Source of the DNA: Ostrinia nubilalis
Taxonomy: Eukaryota; Arthropoda; Insecta; Lepidoptera; Crambidae
Length of the DNA stretch: 64,000 nucleotides
Direction: 5' to 3'
NCBI RefSeq assembly: GCF_963855985.1
Contig: NC_087106.1
Location: forward strand, 7,423,001 to 7,487,000
Numbering within the stretch: position 1 is the stretch's first letter; each line of letters begins with the position of its first letter. A model generated the notes under the pieces. The model had not been told where the DNA came from, did not search any database, and worked only from the letters and a program-made list of their open reading frames with translations. Positions 8,886 to 18,890 of the stretch are shown here, in pieces. The position numbers were made by a program, and so were the translations under genes.

Positions 8886-11800
8886 TTATTTGCATTGTAA
8901 CCATGACCTTTCTATTTCTGAAGGAACAGGTTCGTCCCAATCAATTTTTTGACTCCATATTTCTTGTAACAGAATTTTAGGTTTTATTGTAAAAATTGAT
9001 AGAAGACCAAGTGGGTCAAAAATTTTGAAAGTAGAAGAGAGTATAATTCTCTTTGTGACATTGTCTGATGATTCGATATTATGTTGGAAGTGGAGTTCAT
9101 CGGTGGACGGCGTCCAACCTACGCCTAACGTACTAGTTGCCTTGCTAATCATGAGATTACCTTTTTCTAGGTCAACAGAATCGGCGAGTAACTCAGGTAA
9201 GTTGGAGCGAAATTTACGCAGATGAAAACCTCCCTTGGATAACTCAGAAGAGACAGCGAGATGGATATGACGCAGTTCGGGCTCAGTGCTGGCCCCGGTA
9301 AGTAGATCGTCACAATAGAAGTCATTTTGTATGATGGTTTTGATCTGCTGGTCTGCAGATTCCTCACCTATCTGCCAAAGACAACGAGTGGTAAAAAAAC
9401 TGGCACTAGCAAACCCGTAAGTGACTGTGTTCAAACGTAGTACCCTAATGGGATTATCTTTGCTGTCGCGCCACAAAATAAGTTGCAGATCGCGATCAGC
9501 TTCGTTGAGGAGCACTGAGCGAAACATTTTCTCTACGTCCCCTGTCAAAACATATTTATGTTGCCTAAAACGGACTAGAATATTGAATAGTGGTTCTTGG
9601 ACTACTGGACCCACCATCTGCAAATCGTTAACTGAAATACCAGAAGTGGTACGAGCTGACGCGTCGAAGACGACACGAAGTTTAGTAGACTCGCTTTGCT
9701 CTTTTATCACAGGATGATGGGGTAGGAAATAAGCGTGTAGTGGTCTAGGCACTGGAGATTCAGATAAATGACCTAAAGCTTCATACTCATCTATAAATTG
9801 ACAATATTCCTTTTTTAAAGTTGGTTGTCGTTGGAACCGAGCCTCTAAATTCAAAAACCTCTTTTTAGCCAAGTTGTACGAGTCTCCTAAACGGTCTACA
9901 CCATCTCGGAGTGGCAATGATACACAAAGTTGACCACTGTCAGTTCGAGTAGTATTGGCAAGATAATGTTGCTCGCATAATTTTTCTTCAGTACTAAGGG
10001 GTTTTTTATGTGGAAAAGTCTCTAGTTCCCAAAATTTTGTTAACTCGTCTTGAACATTACACAAGTTCTCATCTTTAGAGACGAAGTTGCACATGACAGA
10101 TTTAGTTTTATTTTCATTGAAACGTGGCAAAGGTCCCGTGACGAGCCATCCTAATTTAGAGGCTTGAAGCTTTGGATAGCCACACCCTAAGGAGTGCTGC
10201 TGAGCACTTATAATGTCCCAGAATAAATCCGCACCGATAAGGATATCTACTGGAGATGGTTCGTTGAACGTGGGATCAGCCAATTGAAAGCCACTAATAT
10301 TTAGTTGCTTAATATCAAAATATGATTTAGGTAAATTGCCAGTAATTTCAGGCAAAACCAAACAAGAAGCAATTACATTGAATGAAGTTGTTTGTGAATT
10401 GATGCGTAGAATACAGCGTTCTGTGTTTAATTGTAATTTAGTGTTACCAATGCCTACTATGCTAGTCTCGGAAGGCTGAGGAGTCAGGTTTAGGCACCGC
10501 TTTACAGCTTGAGTGATAATAGTCGACTGGCTCCCGCTGTCGAGTAACGCACGTACTACCATAGATTCATTTGTGGCTGGGTTGGTAACTTTGACCTTAG
10601 CAGTACATAAAAGTACTTCTGGTGAACATACCGAAGACAATGTAGTTGTATTCACAGATTCAGTTTCCTTCGGTTTATGTAGAAGAGAATTGTGTCGAGA
10701 TTTGCAAAAACGACAAGTGCCTGAAAGGCGACAACGACTAGTAAGATGTCCCGCTCGCAAGCAAGTTTCACATAAATTATTAGACGAGACAAAATTGAGT
10801 CTATCTTCGACAGATTTCGTTTTGAAAGAAGGACACTCGAACAGACGATGATTATTCTTACAGAATAAACACTCTGGTTTAAATCTAGAAGTGTTGCCTT
10901 CGTTGGATGTACTCACTAATGACTTTGAAACATTTGATTTATTTTGATTATTGTTGTTAGAGAACTGCCTTTGCTTGTTATCTAGACCATCTTGCTTATG
11001 GCGATAGACAGTCTCCAAAACATCAGCGCGAGACTTCAAAAAACTAAAGAAGTCACTTAGCGAAGGTATTTCGCTTAAGTGATTTCTGTGCTCTTCCCAC
11101 TTGAAATATGTGCTATTATTTAACTTTCCCGCAATAATGTATATAACTAAAACATCCCATTTATCAGTTGGCAACCCGAGTGTATTAAGTGCACGTAAGT
11201 TCTTAGTAACATGGTCAATAATATACCTTAACGATTTGTCAGTTTCCTGAATAGAATTGATATTGAATAATGCCTTAAGATGATTGTTTATTAATTGGCG
11301 TTTGTTGTCATACCGTTCACATAATAGTTTCCATGCTTCGGTGTAATTATTATGAGAAACTTCCAAATTAGCAATTACTCGAGCCGCTTCCCCTTCGAGA
11401 TATGATTGTAAGTAGTGAAATTTGTGGATGCTCTCAATCCTATCATTGTTGTGTACAAGCGACATATAAGTTTCTTTGAATTCTAACCACTTAAAATATG
11501 TTCCATCAAAATTTGGAATTTTAATCACCGGCAAGCTAAAACCTAACGGGTTACAATTGTGTTCATTTTGATGACAAGAAGCCAAAGATGATTTACCTTG
11601 AGAATTATTATTATTGCAATTTTCAGCTTTGCTATTTTTTTTAATTAAATCTTGAGTTAATGCAAGACAATGGTAAAAATCTTGTTCTATGAGGTCCCTT
11701 GTAACTAACTCACTATCTAGATTTTCAGAGCTATTAACTTCAATAAGATTCTGAACCTCGTCAAATTCAACGAATAACGCTTCACATTTTGTCAGTTTCA

Positions 11801-11939
11801 TCGAAAGTTTACTCACTTCTAAGTCTGAAATTTGTTCTAAAGATGTTAAAATATCAAGGTTATTTTTAAATTTAGTAACACGCCCTTTAATAGAGCCGCG
11901 TTTTGCAATTAATTCTTTTAACTTCATAGCTTCGGCCAT
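8886..11939 (-). CDS. BEL Gag-protease-reverse transcriptase polyprotein
   Basis: The frame is open from 11957, but the first ATG is at 11939-11937 (TTTAAAATGG, a good insect start context), giving 1017 residues. Numbered from that ATG: a DUF1759-type Gag region with LPVIKIPNFDG at 136; three zinc-knuckle-like units, C-X2-C-X4-H-X4-C at 357-369 and 390-403 and CRFCKSRHNSLLH at 409-421; aspartic protease ALLDSGSQSTI with DSG at 467; reverse transcriptase with LRVVFDASA near 754, GDVEKMF near 800 and YCDD at 875-878. Gag packages the RNA; protease and RT mature it and copy it in cytoplasmic particles. There is no frame change between Gag and Pol, as is usual for BEL. The frame ends at WLQCK-stop, where a frameshift cuts it from RNase H. 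Confidence 0.93.
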   Translation of the reverse strand: MAEAMKLKELIAKRGSIKGRVTKFKNNLDILTSLEQISDLEVSKLSMKLTKCEALFVEFDEVQNLIEVNSSENLDSELVTRDLIEQDFYHCLALTQDLIKKNSKAENCNNNNSQGKSSLASCHQNEHNCNPLGFSLPVIKIPNFDGTYFKWLEFKETYMSLVHNNDRIESIHKFHYLQSYLEGEAARVIANLEVSHNNYTEAWKLLCERYDNKRQLINNHLKALFNINSIQETDKSLRYIIDHVTKNLRALNTLGLPTDKWDVLVIYIIAGKLNNSTYFKWEEHRNHLSEIPSLSDFFSFLKSRADVLETVYRHKQDGLDNKQRQFSNNNNQNKSNVSKSLVSTSNEGNTSRFKPECLFCKNNHRLFECPSFKTKSVEDRLNFVSSNNLCETCLRAGHLTSRCRLSGTCRFCKSRHNSLLHKPKETESVNTTTLSSVCSPEVLLCTAKVKVTNPATNESMVVRALLDSGSQSTIITQAVKRCLNLTPQPSETSIVGIGNTKLQLNTERCILRINSQTTSFNVIASCLVLPEITGNLPKSYFDIKQLNISGFQLADPTFNEPSPVDILIGADLFWDIISAQQHSLGCGYPKLQASKLGWLVTGPLPRFNENKTKSVMCNFVSKDENLCNVQDELTKFWELETFPHKKPLSTEEKLCEQHYLANTTRTDSGQLCVSLPLRDGVDRLGDSYNLAKKRFLNLEARFQRQPTLKKEYCQFIDEYEALGHLSESPVPRPLHAYFLPHHPVIKEQSESTKLRVVFDASARTTSGISVNDLQMVGPVVQEPLFNILVRFRQHKYVLTGDVEKMFRSVLLNEADRDLQLILWRDSKDNPIRVLRLNTVTYGFASASFFTTRCLWQIGEESADQQIKTIIQNDFYCDDLLTGASTEPELRHIHLAVSSELSKGGFHLRKFRSNLPELLADSVDLEKGNLMISKATSTLGVGWTPSTDELHFQHNIESSDNVTKRIILSSTFKIFDPLGLLSIFTIKPKILLQEIWSQKIDWDEPVPSEIERSWLQCK

Positions 11940-13075
11940 TTTAAAGTAAACTTGCAATGAACCAACAAACTGCTATTGAAAGTAAAACAAATAGTTTGTA
12001 TTTACGATACGCTCCTCGCTTTGTTGATCAGCTGATGCTCTGCCACGCGTAGACTGCGTGCAGTGACGTGGGGTGCAAGTGGGGCCGGCCGGCGTCGCAG
12101 GCTCGCAGTGTCGCTCGCAGTCAGGAAACCGCGATGCGCAGGCGATGACGCGTGACCGGGATCACTGGAATGCGTTTATTTCGTATGCCTAAGTAAACTG
12201 ATACTAGCAAGGTCGTATGTGGGAACTAATAGATTGTAATAAGTGAGATCAAAGTTGTGAGGTTATATTTTTAAGCGCTTTACAGGTTAAAATAGTTGGG
12301 ATTGCAATTAAATTGTTAGAATAGTGCTTTACTTGAGAAATGTCGACTTTTGACTTGAATTTATGTAAATAATGACAAGTTATTTAAATTTAAAGATAAG
12401 TTACTGTGCAAAAATAATAGATGTGTCAGCCAAATGCGATTATAGGTTATTTTGTTAGAGGTATTTGTGCTTGCCTGTCCTATAAAATTAGATAGCGGCA
12501 CTAGACACAATACACAGAAAATACCTGACTAGCTAGACACTTGACCCTTGAGACACTGAACACACTAAATGCACAGATTGATTGGAGGATAGAAAATAGG
12601 TAGGAATAGAATGGAACGGGCTCACTTTTAGTTAGGCAGGCAGCTGGGCTCCGGGGCTTGACGGTGCAGTAGGCAGCGGCGCGCAAGGTAGGGCTCGGTG
12701 CAGATAGGCAGCGGCACGTCGCGTAGGGGCGTGCAGTGCAGGTAGGCAGCCGCGCAATGTAGGGCGCGCAGTGCAGTAGGCAGCCGGCTCCGGGCTTGAT
12801 ATCCAGACTGTCCCCTCGGTAGGCAGGAGCACACGTAGTGTAGTTATAGGAATCCTCGTGTCTGTTCGGAGATGTAGGCTTCGAGTTTCAAGGTAGACGT
12901 GCAGGTTAGGTTGGCTCGACGAAGGTTCTCGACGCAGGTAATCGACACGCAGAGTGATGTTGGCGTTTTTGGTAGATGGAAACTTGTCTGCTCGTGTTCG
13001 GGAATGCCTTCTCGTGCCTTCGACTGGACACGCGGTGTGAAATCTCGAAAAATTGCTTCGATCCGAAGACTGTAG
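11940..13075 (-). other. BEL untranslated leader
   Basis: About 1.1 kb between the primer-binding site and the Gag ATG. It is unusually GC-rich at 12031-12170 and at 12630-12830, unlike the AT-rich coding frame. Short frames at 12501-12834 come from GC-rich repeats and show no domain. A long leader may carry packaging signals, but none can be identified here. Confidence 0.7.
12668..12790. repeat. GC-rich imperfect tandem repeat in BEL leader
   Basis: AGGCAGC recurs at 12671, 12706, 12744 and 12778 (spacings 35, 38 and 34), usually after GTGCAG and before GCGC and GTAGGG. A further partial unit is at 12634-12644, and CTCCGGGGCTTGA at 12649 recurs as CTCCGGGCTTGA at 12787. This is about four diverged units of roughly 36 bp. 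Confidence 0.75.
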
Positions 13076-13093
13076 GTCCTGTCACGGTCGCCA
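13056..13093 (-). other. BEL primer-binding site with tRNA-Arg-like extension
   Basis: In plus-strand reading 13076-13093 is GTCCTGTCACGGTCGCCA, which equals the last 15 bases of insect tRNA-Arg(UCG) plus CCA as I remember it. The element RNA is therefore complementary to that tRNA over 18 bases, 3 bases inside the 5' LTR. The adjoining CTTCGATCCGAAGACTGTAG (13056-13075) also resembles the anticodon loop to variable loop of the same tRNA. Between the two, six tRNA bases (GTTCGA, T-loop) are missing, and one G is missing in the anticodon loop. The tRNA sequence is from memory. Confidence 0.8.
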
Positions 13094-13096
13094 CTT

Positions 13097-13321
13097 TGTT
13101 CACGCAGAACTACTTAATAAAATGCATTCTTGAGTTTGAGAATTTATTGTACTTTGGACAATATTACATTGAAATAATTTGTGAGTTAACGTGCCGGCCG
13201 GCACGTCAAGCCGTTTCGGTGGCTGATAGGCGAGAGAGGGATACAGTGAATGGAGGAGTGAACGCGCGCGCGGACCGAATGAGATTGAACGATAGTGATG
13301 TGAAGCTGTCTGTCATAGACA
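13097..13321 (-). repeat. BEL 5' LTR, 225 bp
   Basis: Same length and apparently the same sequence as 6509-6733. As the upstream LTR on the minus strand it should hold the promoter. No clear TATA box was found. The 18-bp GC palindrome is at 13189-13206. Frames called across it (12976-13383 and two minus-strand ones) are non-coding translations of the LTR. Confidence 0.95.
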
Positions 13322-13326
13322 AGTAC
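13322..13326. repeat. Target site duplication of BEL element (right)
   Basis: AGTAC immediately follows the CA end of the right LTR and matches 6504-6508. Confidence 0.93.
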
Positions 13327-14058
13327 AAAGAGAGAGTATGTATGATTCTGGGAAGAGATACATTCCATCTGAAGAAGATATGATTATTTCTATGGTAAAT
13401 AGGACTTTGTACCAATTTTTTTATCCTGTTTTTAATGAATTGATAATAATACTGCCTTATTTATTGTTGCTGGAAAACCATTGAGTGGTTTTGTGTCTGT
13501 CAAGAGTATAAATTTATTTTCTCGATTGAAAATTGATAATAATTTCCCCCTGAGACACATTTCTATATGAGATAAAGATGTTGCCTATTTAAAGGCAAAA
13601 AAGTGCTTTCTTTAAGGGTAGTTAATGATACAGCTGAAAGAGCTATAAAGCTTATGCAAGATTTTCATGGTTTGATCATTGCAAAGGAAGAGCAAAAGTT
13701 TTTTTTGCTTCGCACAGTGTAGCAAAAATCAGGCCAATATTCAAGAGCATGGAAATCTGTATCCAGAATGTAAAAAAGGTTCCCTCAAAAGTAAAATATA
13801 TTGTCTGATCTGTAATGTTATCTTCTTTTAATAAATATTTTATAAAAATTAAATATTTTAATTGATTTAGCTACTTAATAAAAGGGGTAAAACAAGCATT
13901 TTTCAAAATCTTCAGAGCTCGGTCGGCACGGGTTAATGTTGACGTAGGAAGATGAAATTTTGTATTTAAGTATGTCTGAGTAGTACGAAAAGAAATAGGG
14001 GGTATGCATTTCAATATCTAAAAAAAAATTTTTTTCGGCCATATAAGGGACACCCTAA

Positions 14059-16371
14059 TTACTTGCTTGCTTCTGAAATATATTATGGTAACGACGGACA
14101 ACTACACTTGGCAATTTTTTCATCTAGACCCTGCTACCTATCTTCTGGAAGTCGTCATATCATCGAGGGGTAAAAAATTCAACTGACTGTTTGTTAAAAT
14201 TATACCAGTATCCTAGGTAATTTTATTAATTGGTGCTTGAAGATGATCTCTATCTCATCTACCAAAGAAGGAAAACTACACTACAATATTGTAAAGAGGA
14301 TTTATTGCAATTTTATCTAAGTTTACTTTATGTCATTCTATGTAAAGAGATATTAAGCAACATTAATATGAACCAACTCATCAAACAAGTAAATAGAACC
14401 TAATTTCCAATATCCATGGCCAGTTTATTCGGATGATCGGTTCATTTGATGTTCACTGCACACAAATATTGCCTACGTGTTCGAGTGTTTAACTATGCTT
14501 GGACAAACATGGCTGGACTGATTTTAATGTGAACTGCGCTAATCCGTATAAACATTTGATATAAGGTCATTGTACTTTAGGTTCAAGAATAAAAAAAAAT
14601 GTGAGTATGTATCAAATATGATGACAAAATAGTGTATTATTGGGCTATGATTATGGTCATGAAAGATGTCACACGGAGAAAAAAGGTATACATATTACTG
14701 ACAATCCGTGCTATTACAATCAAAAGAAGTCATCTAGGTTATTCATCATTCATTATCACAATCTGTTCTATTACTCTATTTCATTTCCGTAATACAGAAC
14801 CACAGATTGCCTTGGTAACTACTAGATCCACTCCTTGCTAATCAGTCCGAACCTATCATATTTTCTCACAACCGTTTAGGACCAATGCCTATTTGATTTT
14901 ATTCTCCAAAAAAACTCGCGAGCATACTATTTCTATATTTTCCATAAATACTGTATTTAAATGTGCGTTGTGTTGTAGAAACCAGTGAAGGACCGATGTT
15001 GCAATCCTAATCGTATGATGAACAAGAATTCAATCAAAAACTATAGAAGCCCAAACGTTGTTACGCAATAAAATAATTGTAATACAAAACGCTGTAACTT
15101 GTAAGCGAGCCCAGTCAATAATTACATTACATCGGAACATCGATACGAACACATTACACTTATGATATCTCTTGACTAACGTATAATTGTTGACATCTGA
15201 CCTGTGGTGGACTCTCATAAAACAAAATTGGGTTTCGCAAAGCTTGTTCTAATGTATTGTACGATGTGTTAACAGTGGGTCTAGGCATTGCCTTGCTGAA
15301 GTCGTAGTAATACAGAATCGTAGTTATGATCGGTTTGGTATTTGAAAACCGATTTATACAGTAGTTAAATGTTTATACTCTTTTTGTTTCAAAAGTTTTA
15401 TTTCATGATGAAACAGATCTAAGATAAAAAAAATATGACTGAATCTATATTCTATGTATTTATAATAATTCGCGATCAAAGTTACCCAAGTAATAGGAAT
15501 GATGGAAAAAAGATACAGTTAATTAACTTAATAAATAAGTAGAAAAAACCAAATTAGCCTCCCATCAACACAAGACATAGTTACTTGTGTCAATTAATCG
15601 CTTTGCTACGATGTTTTTTCCAAGCAGATTACTTCGCTTCGTAAAGCAAATTTATAATGAAAACTGCAAATAACTGTAATTAGGTACTTTACGGAAAAAA
15701 AACTTCGACATCTATTATTTCGATCGTAACGGCTCTATTCTATTAAACTTATCAAAATGGAGCTATAATATGTAATTCCCAAGTAAGTAACAACTACTAC
15801 CACTAAGGTAAAACGAGTATAAGAACTAATAAAGAAAGGCTTTTTTCAAAACGTTCAATTAAACATCGTACCTGTAACACTCTGATTCCTAACTTATTAT
15901 TCGACATGACTTATTCGAAGCTGTTGAAGTCGAACTTTATGACTGGCAATAAAACTAATACATAATACGCTGCCGATCTACGGATTGTGATCAACATCAA
16001 TTAATTGCCAAAAATGGGCATGAGGTGAGAGGTCAATCGAGCCTCCTCGAGGTCACTTGGACTCCTGTATAGGTAGAATATCAAGATTCATAATGGAGAC
16101 GTCATATAATAATATGTCAAATAATATTCCAAAGATCAGGCCATCCCAACCCGTCTGGCCAGCGTGGGGAATGTAGGTAAAATCGTCCTTTTGCCTCTGG
16201 TAGATTAGAGAGGGTCGTTCTCCTGCAATGGAAAGTAATGACTTGATGTTGATAGATCAAATAGGAGGCAAGTTGATAAAATACTTTAAACTTCTTAAGT
16301 CAATCAAAAGAGTCAGCTACCCCACGAGACTACAAAACCTTCACAAGTTGGTTTTCGTTGGCGTTGGGATG
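14059..16371. other. Unassigned non-coding stretch
   Basis: No gene or clear element. Short frames at 14632-14841 (+) and 15030-15218 (-) show no domain and have no supporting context. Confidence 0.5.
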
Positions 16372-16569
16372 TAGATCGTTTCATCCACGAAGACGCGCCC
16401 CACCATTCTTCCGCTAATGTTTGATTGTTATCGGTACACGCTAAATTATCCATGAGAGCACACGCACACTACAATAATGACGCTCGGATTGCTCGGATCA
16501 AACTCTCCGCACCCCGCGCTTCCCTCGACAAAAAATTGTCGGGCGCGTCTTCGTGGATGAAACGATCTA
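16372..16569. mobile_element. MITE with 29-bp perfect TIRs
   Basis: The arms 16372-16400 and 16541-16569 are perfect reverse complements, each containing TTTCATCCACGAAGACGCG. The element is 198 bp and more GC-rich than its surroundings. The outer TA on each side suggests a TA target duplication, as for Tc1/mariner-like elements. No coding capacity. Confidence 0.85.
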
Positions 16570-18396
16570 TAGTTATGGTAGGAACTAGGTGAGATTAGTC
16601 CTTATATAGGCGGAGATTTTATGGCCATGACCATTAATATCTGATGACTTGGCAACCATAAGGCATGGAAATGATGCCGTGCCCCCTAAGCAAGTTATGT
16701 GAATAGGTAGGATCATAATTAAACATTCTTTCAACATAAATGACATAACTATTTAAAGTATTAGGTAGTTCCTTCTGTCTCCAATAGAAGACGGGTTGGT
16801 GTAATTTATTCGCTTTTTATTATTAACTGGCTAGGTTTTTTTACAAAATGTTGACATCTATCCACATAAAACACCATATCTTACCAAGTTAATTTCCAAA
16901 TCAAGATAATGTAGAAAAGATTCAGTGGGTGTGTCACAAAATTGAATTCTCCTTATATTAGCCTAGTTAAACAAGCTTTTAAGAATAAAATCATGTTAAA
17001 GTTCGAGCATGCGTACCGCTTGACTAAATACTCACAAAAAAATCTCGTACCTACTAACAATATTATTTATGACTAGCTTTCTGCCTGCGGCTTCGCCCGC
17101 GTGATAAAAGGGCTGTTTTAGGGTTTTCTCGGAAATTATTGGAATTTTTCTCGCCGTAAAAAACATCCTTGGACTTCAACGAACAAAAAAAAGAATTGAT
17201 AAAATTGGTCCAGGCGTTGTTGAGTGATGCGCTTATCAACACATTTTGCAATTAATTTTTATATTACTCGTAGATTATTAAAAAAACGGAATTTGAAATA
17301 GGTACACATTATAGAATGAGACCAAACTATTACAACAAAATTATACTGATCAAAGTAGGTACCTATGACTAGCATGTAGTTCGAGAGTCATGTTGCCATG
17401 TTATAGCATTTTTTTTAAATGTTTTTAGGTTTTTAGGATATGAATATCTTACTTCAAGATGGTGTAAACGAAATGCAAAAATGTATAATGAAAACGATAT
17501 GGTCAAAGTTTTTACGTAACAATAAAATCAATAAATTAAGAAAAATACCTGTATGCTACAACCGTTAGCGTAATGAAATCATACAGGATATCTTTTTTTT
17601 TTCATAGTATTATTTGAATTATTTGTTATTACCGTACAAATAGTAAGAAAGTTGGTAATTAAAGAGTGTTGTAAGCTCACTTGCATAAAAAGCTCACAGG
17701 TCCATAATCCTTAAAACTTGACCCAGTCTCATGCATAGTAAGCTTTTGATTGATGACATTTCGTTAGCACATAAAGCAGAATCTAAAGTATAAAATATTT
17801 ATTAGTTCAGTTACTTTACTTCAAAGGCGTGTGACGTCACATCGCTATACTCCCATCTACCAATTTTGGTGGATCATAAAATTAAAACAGTTAATTGATG
17901 CTGTCACCATACCTATCACACAATAATTTCTGTCTTAGTACCTACACATCCTTATTACCAGTGGCGGAGGGGTGGTATTTATCGCAAGCGTGTCTGGCAT
18001 GATTGCCGTATGACAGTTGACATCTGTCATTTAAAAATAAAAAGAAGATATTGTGTAAATGACCGGAGTCAAATTTTACTTGCGAAAACGTGGTTATTAT
18101 TTGGCAAGAAAATATGTGACGTAAAGTTACATGAAAACCTTCTGAGAAAGTCCAAAGTTATTAACTTGCAATTAATCTTAAATAAATTTATCAAAAATAA
18201 AAAGATTTGCTTTTTTAGAACAGTGACAGGACATTTTACAACAAAATTGTACTTCTGTTTTTGCAGTAGGGTATTTGACACCACCAATTAATTGAACTTC
18301 TTATGAGCTATAAATAAACGCGACTCTTCTAAAGATTTTGTTTCTCTAATGGGACCTATGAGGTCACCTTAGGATATAATCTAATCGTAAGTTTTA
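16570..18396. other. Non-coding; retroelement fragment at 17068-17250
   Basis: The phrase CTTTCTGCCTGCGGCTTCGC at 17076 followed by CCGCGTG is a common border of lepidopteran RTE-like repeats, and the next 150 bases probably belong to it. The 93-codon frame at 18010-18291 and its opposite-strand shadow have no recognisable domain. Confidence 0.4.
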
Positions 18397-18513
18397 GGCC
18401 GAGCTGCACCACCATACTTTAACCGTAACTATAGTGATAACCGGTGTTTTTTGTATGGAGTTTGACAGATTTTTGACGTTTTTTAAATTCAAGTAAGATT
18501 GTGCAACTCAGAG
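18397..18513. mobile_element. MITE, family A copy 2 (decayed right end)
   Basis: Starts GGCCGAGCTGCACCACC after TTA, contains ACCGGTGTTTTTTGTATGG and GACAGATTTTTGACG, and ends GTGCAACTCAGAG. The right terminus has diverged and the 3' TTA is lost. Confidence 0.75.
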
Positions 18514-18734
18514 AAAAAGACTCCTTAAAATTATGTCACAGCCACACAGCGCGCATTCTAGCTACAGATTTTTTTTTTTTTTCAATTTAAAAAATCGAAT
18601 TTTAAAGAAAATTCATAATGACTCAATTTTCTAGGCTGTATTTAAGTGATTTTTAAGGAAAATTATCTTGTTATTTTTAGTTTATCATTTCAACTACACG
18701 ATAGCAATAGAACTCTGAGCTACATACATGATTC

Positions 18735-18890
18735 TTGCAACTCACGAAGGCGAGTGAGCTTTATTTGTGTGTGTACGTGTACATGCACATAACGATAGTG
18801 TAATGTCTATCAAAACTTTTGGAAAACGGACAGTAGCAACAGTAGCGAGCCACCACACATGCAAAGCTCACTCGCCATCGTGATTTGCAA
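18735..18890. mobile_element. Foldback/MITE, about 156 bp
   Basis: Left arm TTGCAACTCACGAAGGCGAG then TGAGCTTT, right arm the complement of TTGCAAATCACGATGGCGAG then TGAGCTTT. The arms of about 28 bases have about three mismatches. The interior is non-coding and contains TGTGTGTACGTGTACATGCAC. Confidence 0.65.

Larger units (their letters stand above)
6509..13321 (-). mobile_element. BEL/Pao LTR retrotransposon, nearly intact
   Basis: 6813 bp bounded by two LTRs starting TG and ending CA, with AGTAC duplicated on both sides. On the minus strand the order is 5' LTR, primer-binding site, about 1.1 kb of leader, a long gag-protease-RT frame, then RNase H, integrase and 3' LTR. This order, the YCDD reverse transcriptase motif, the DUF1759-type Gag and the integrase downstream of RNase H identify the BEL/Pao superfamily. 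No envelope-like frame is present. Three frameshifts separate the coding segments, so this copy probably cannot make full Pol unless they are sequencing errors. The LTRs appear identical by eye, so insertion was recent. Confidence 0.95.
5773..13722 (+). pseudogene. Broken ORF of unassigned transposon-associated family
   Basis: Three legible pieces share the plus strand. At 5773-5910 an ATG frame reads MAVDLRSNKK and later VTVNRQVFAVFFN, then a stop. At 6242-6499 an 86-codon frame contains SSEESLKELLTS and SKFSQHLWYFISEEIAVLS, ending in TAG TAA just before the BEL insertion. At 13618-13722 a frame reads VVNDTAERAIKLMQDFHGLI and then KEEQKFFLLRTV. From memory these resemble an uncharacterised protein seen in many copies in aphid, Hydra and other invertebrate genomes (phrases like LPSNRQVL, HLWYLSEELVAL, VNDTAERGV). 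The family name and enzyme activity are unknown to me. Stops and frame changes make this copy inactive even without the BEL insertion. Confidence 0.55.
5542..14058 (+). mobile_element. TIR DNA transposon, split by a BEL/Pao insertion
   Basis: The outer ends are perfect 16-bp inverted repeats: TTAGGGTGTCCCTTAT at 5542-5557 and its complement at 14043-14058. A second perfect inverted pair lies inside them: TAACCCGTGCCGAC at 5654-5667 and its complement at 13922-13935. Removing the BEL element (6509-13321 plus one 5-bp duplication) leaves about 1.7 kb carrying decayed ORF pieces. The target duplication is not resolved: TACT occurs near both ends but offset by a base. The superfamily is therefore unassigned; Kolobok-like or P-like are possible but unproven. 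Confidence 0.75.

Noticed and set aside
12501..12834. Cysteine/leucine-rich minus-strand frames in the BEL leader
   Set aside because: They overlap each other in different frames over GC-rich tandem units; composition artefacts, not an extra BEL protein.
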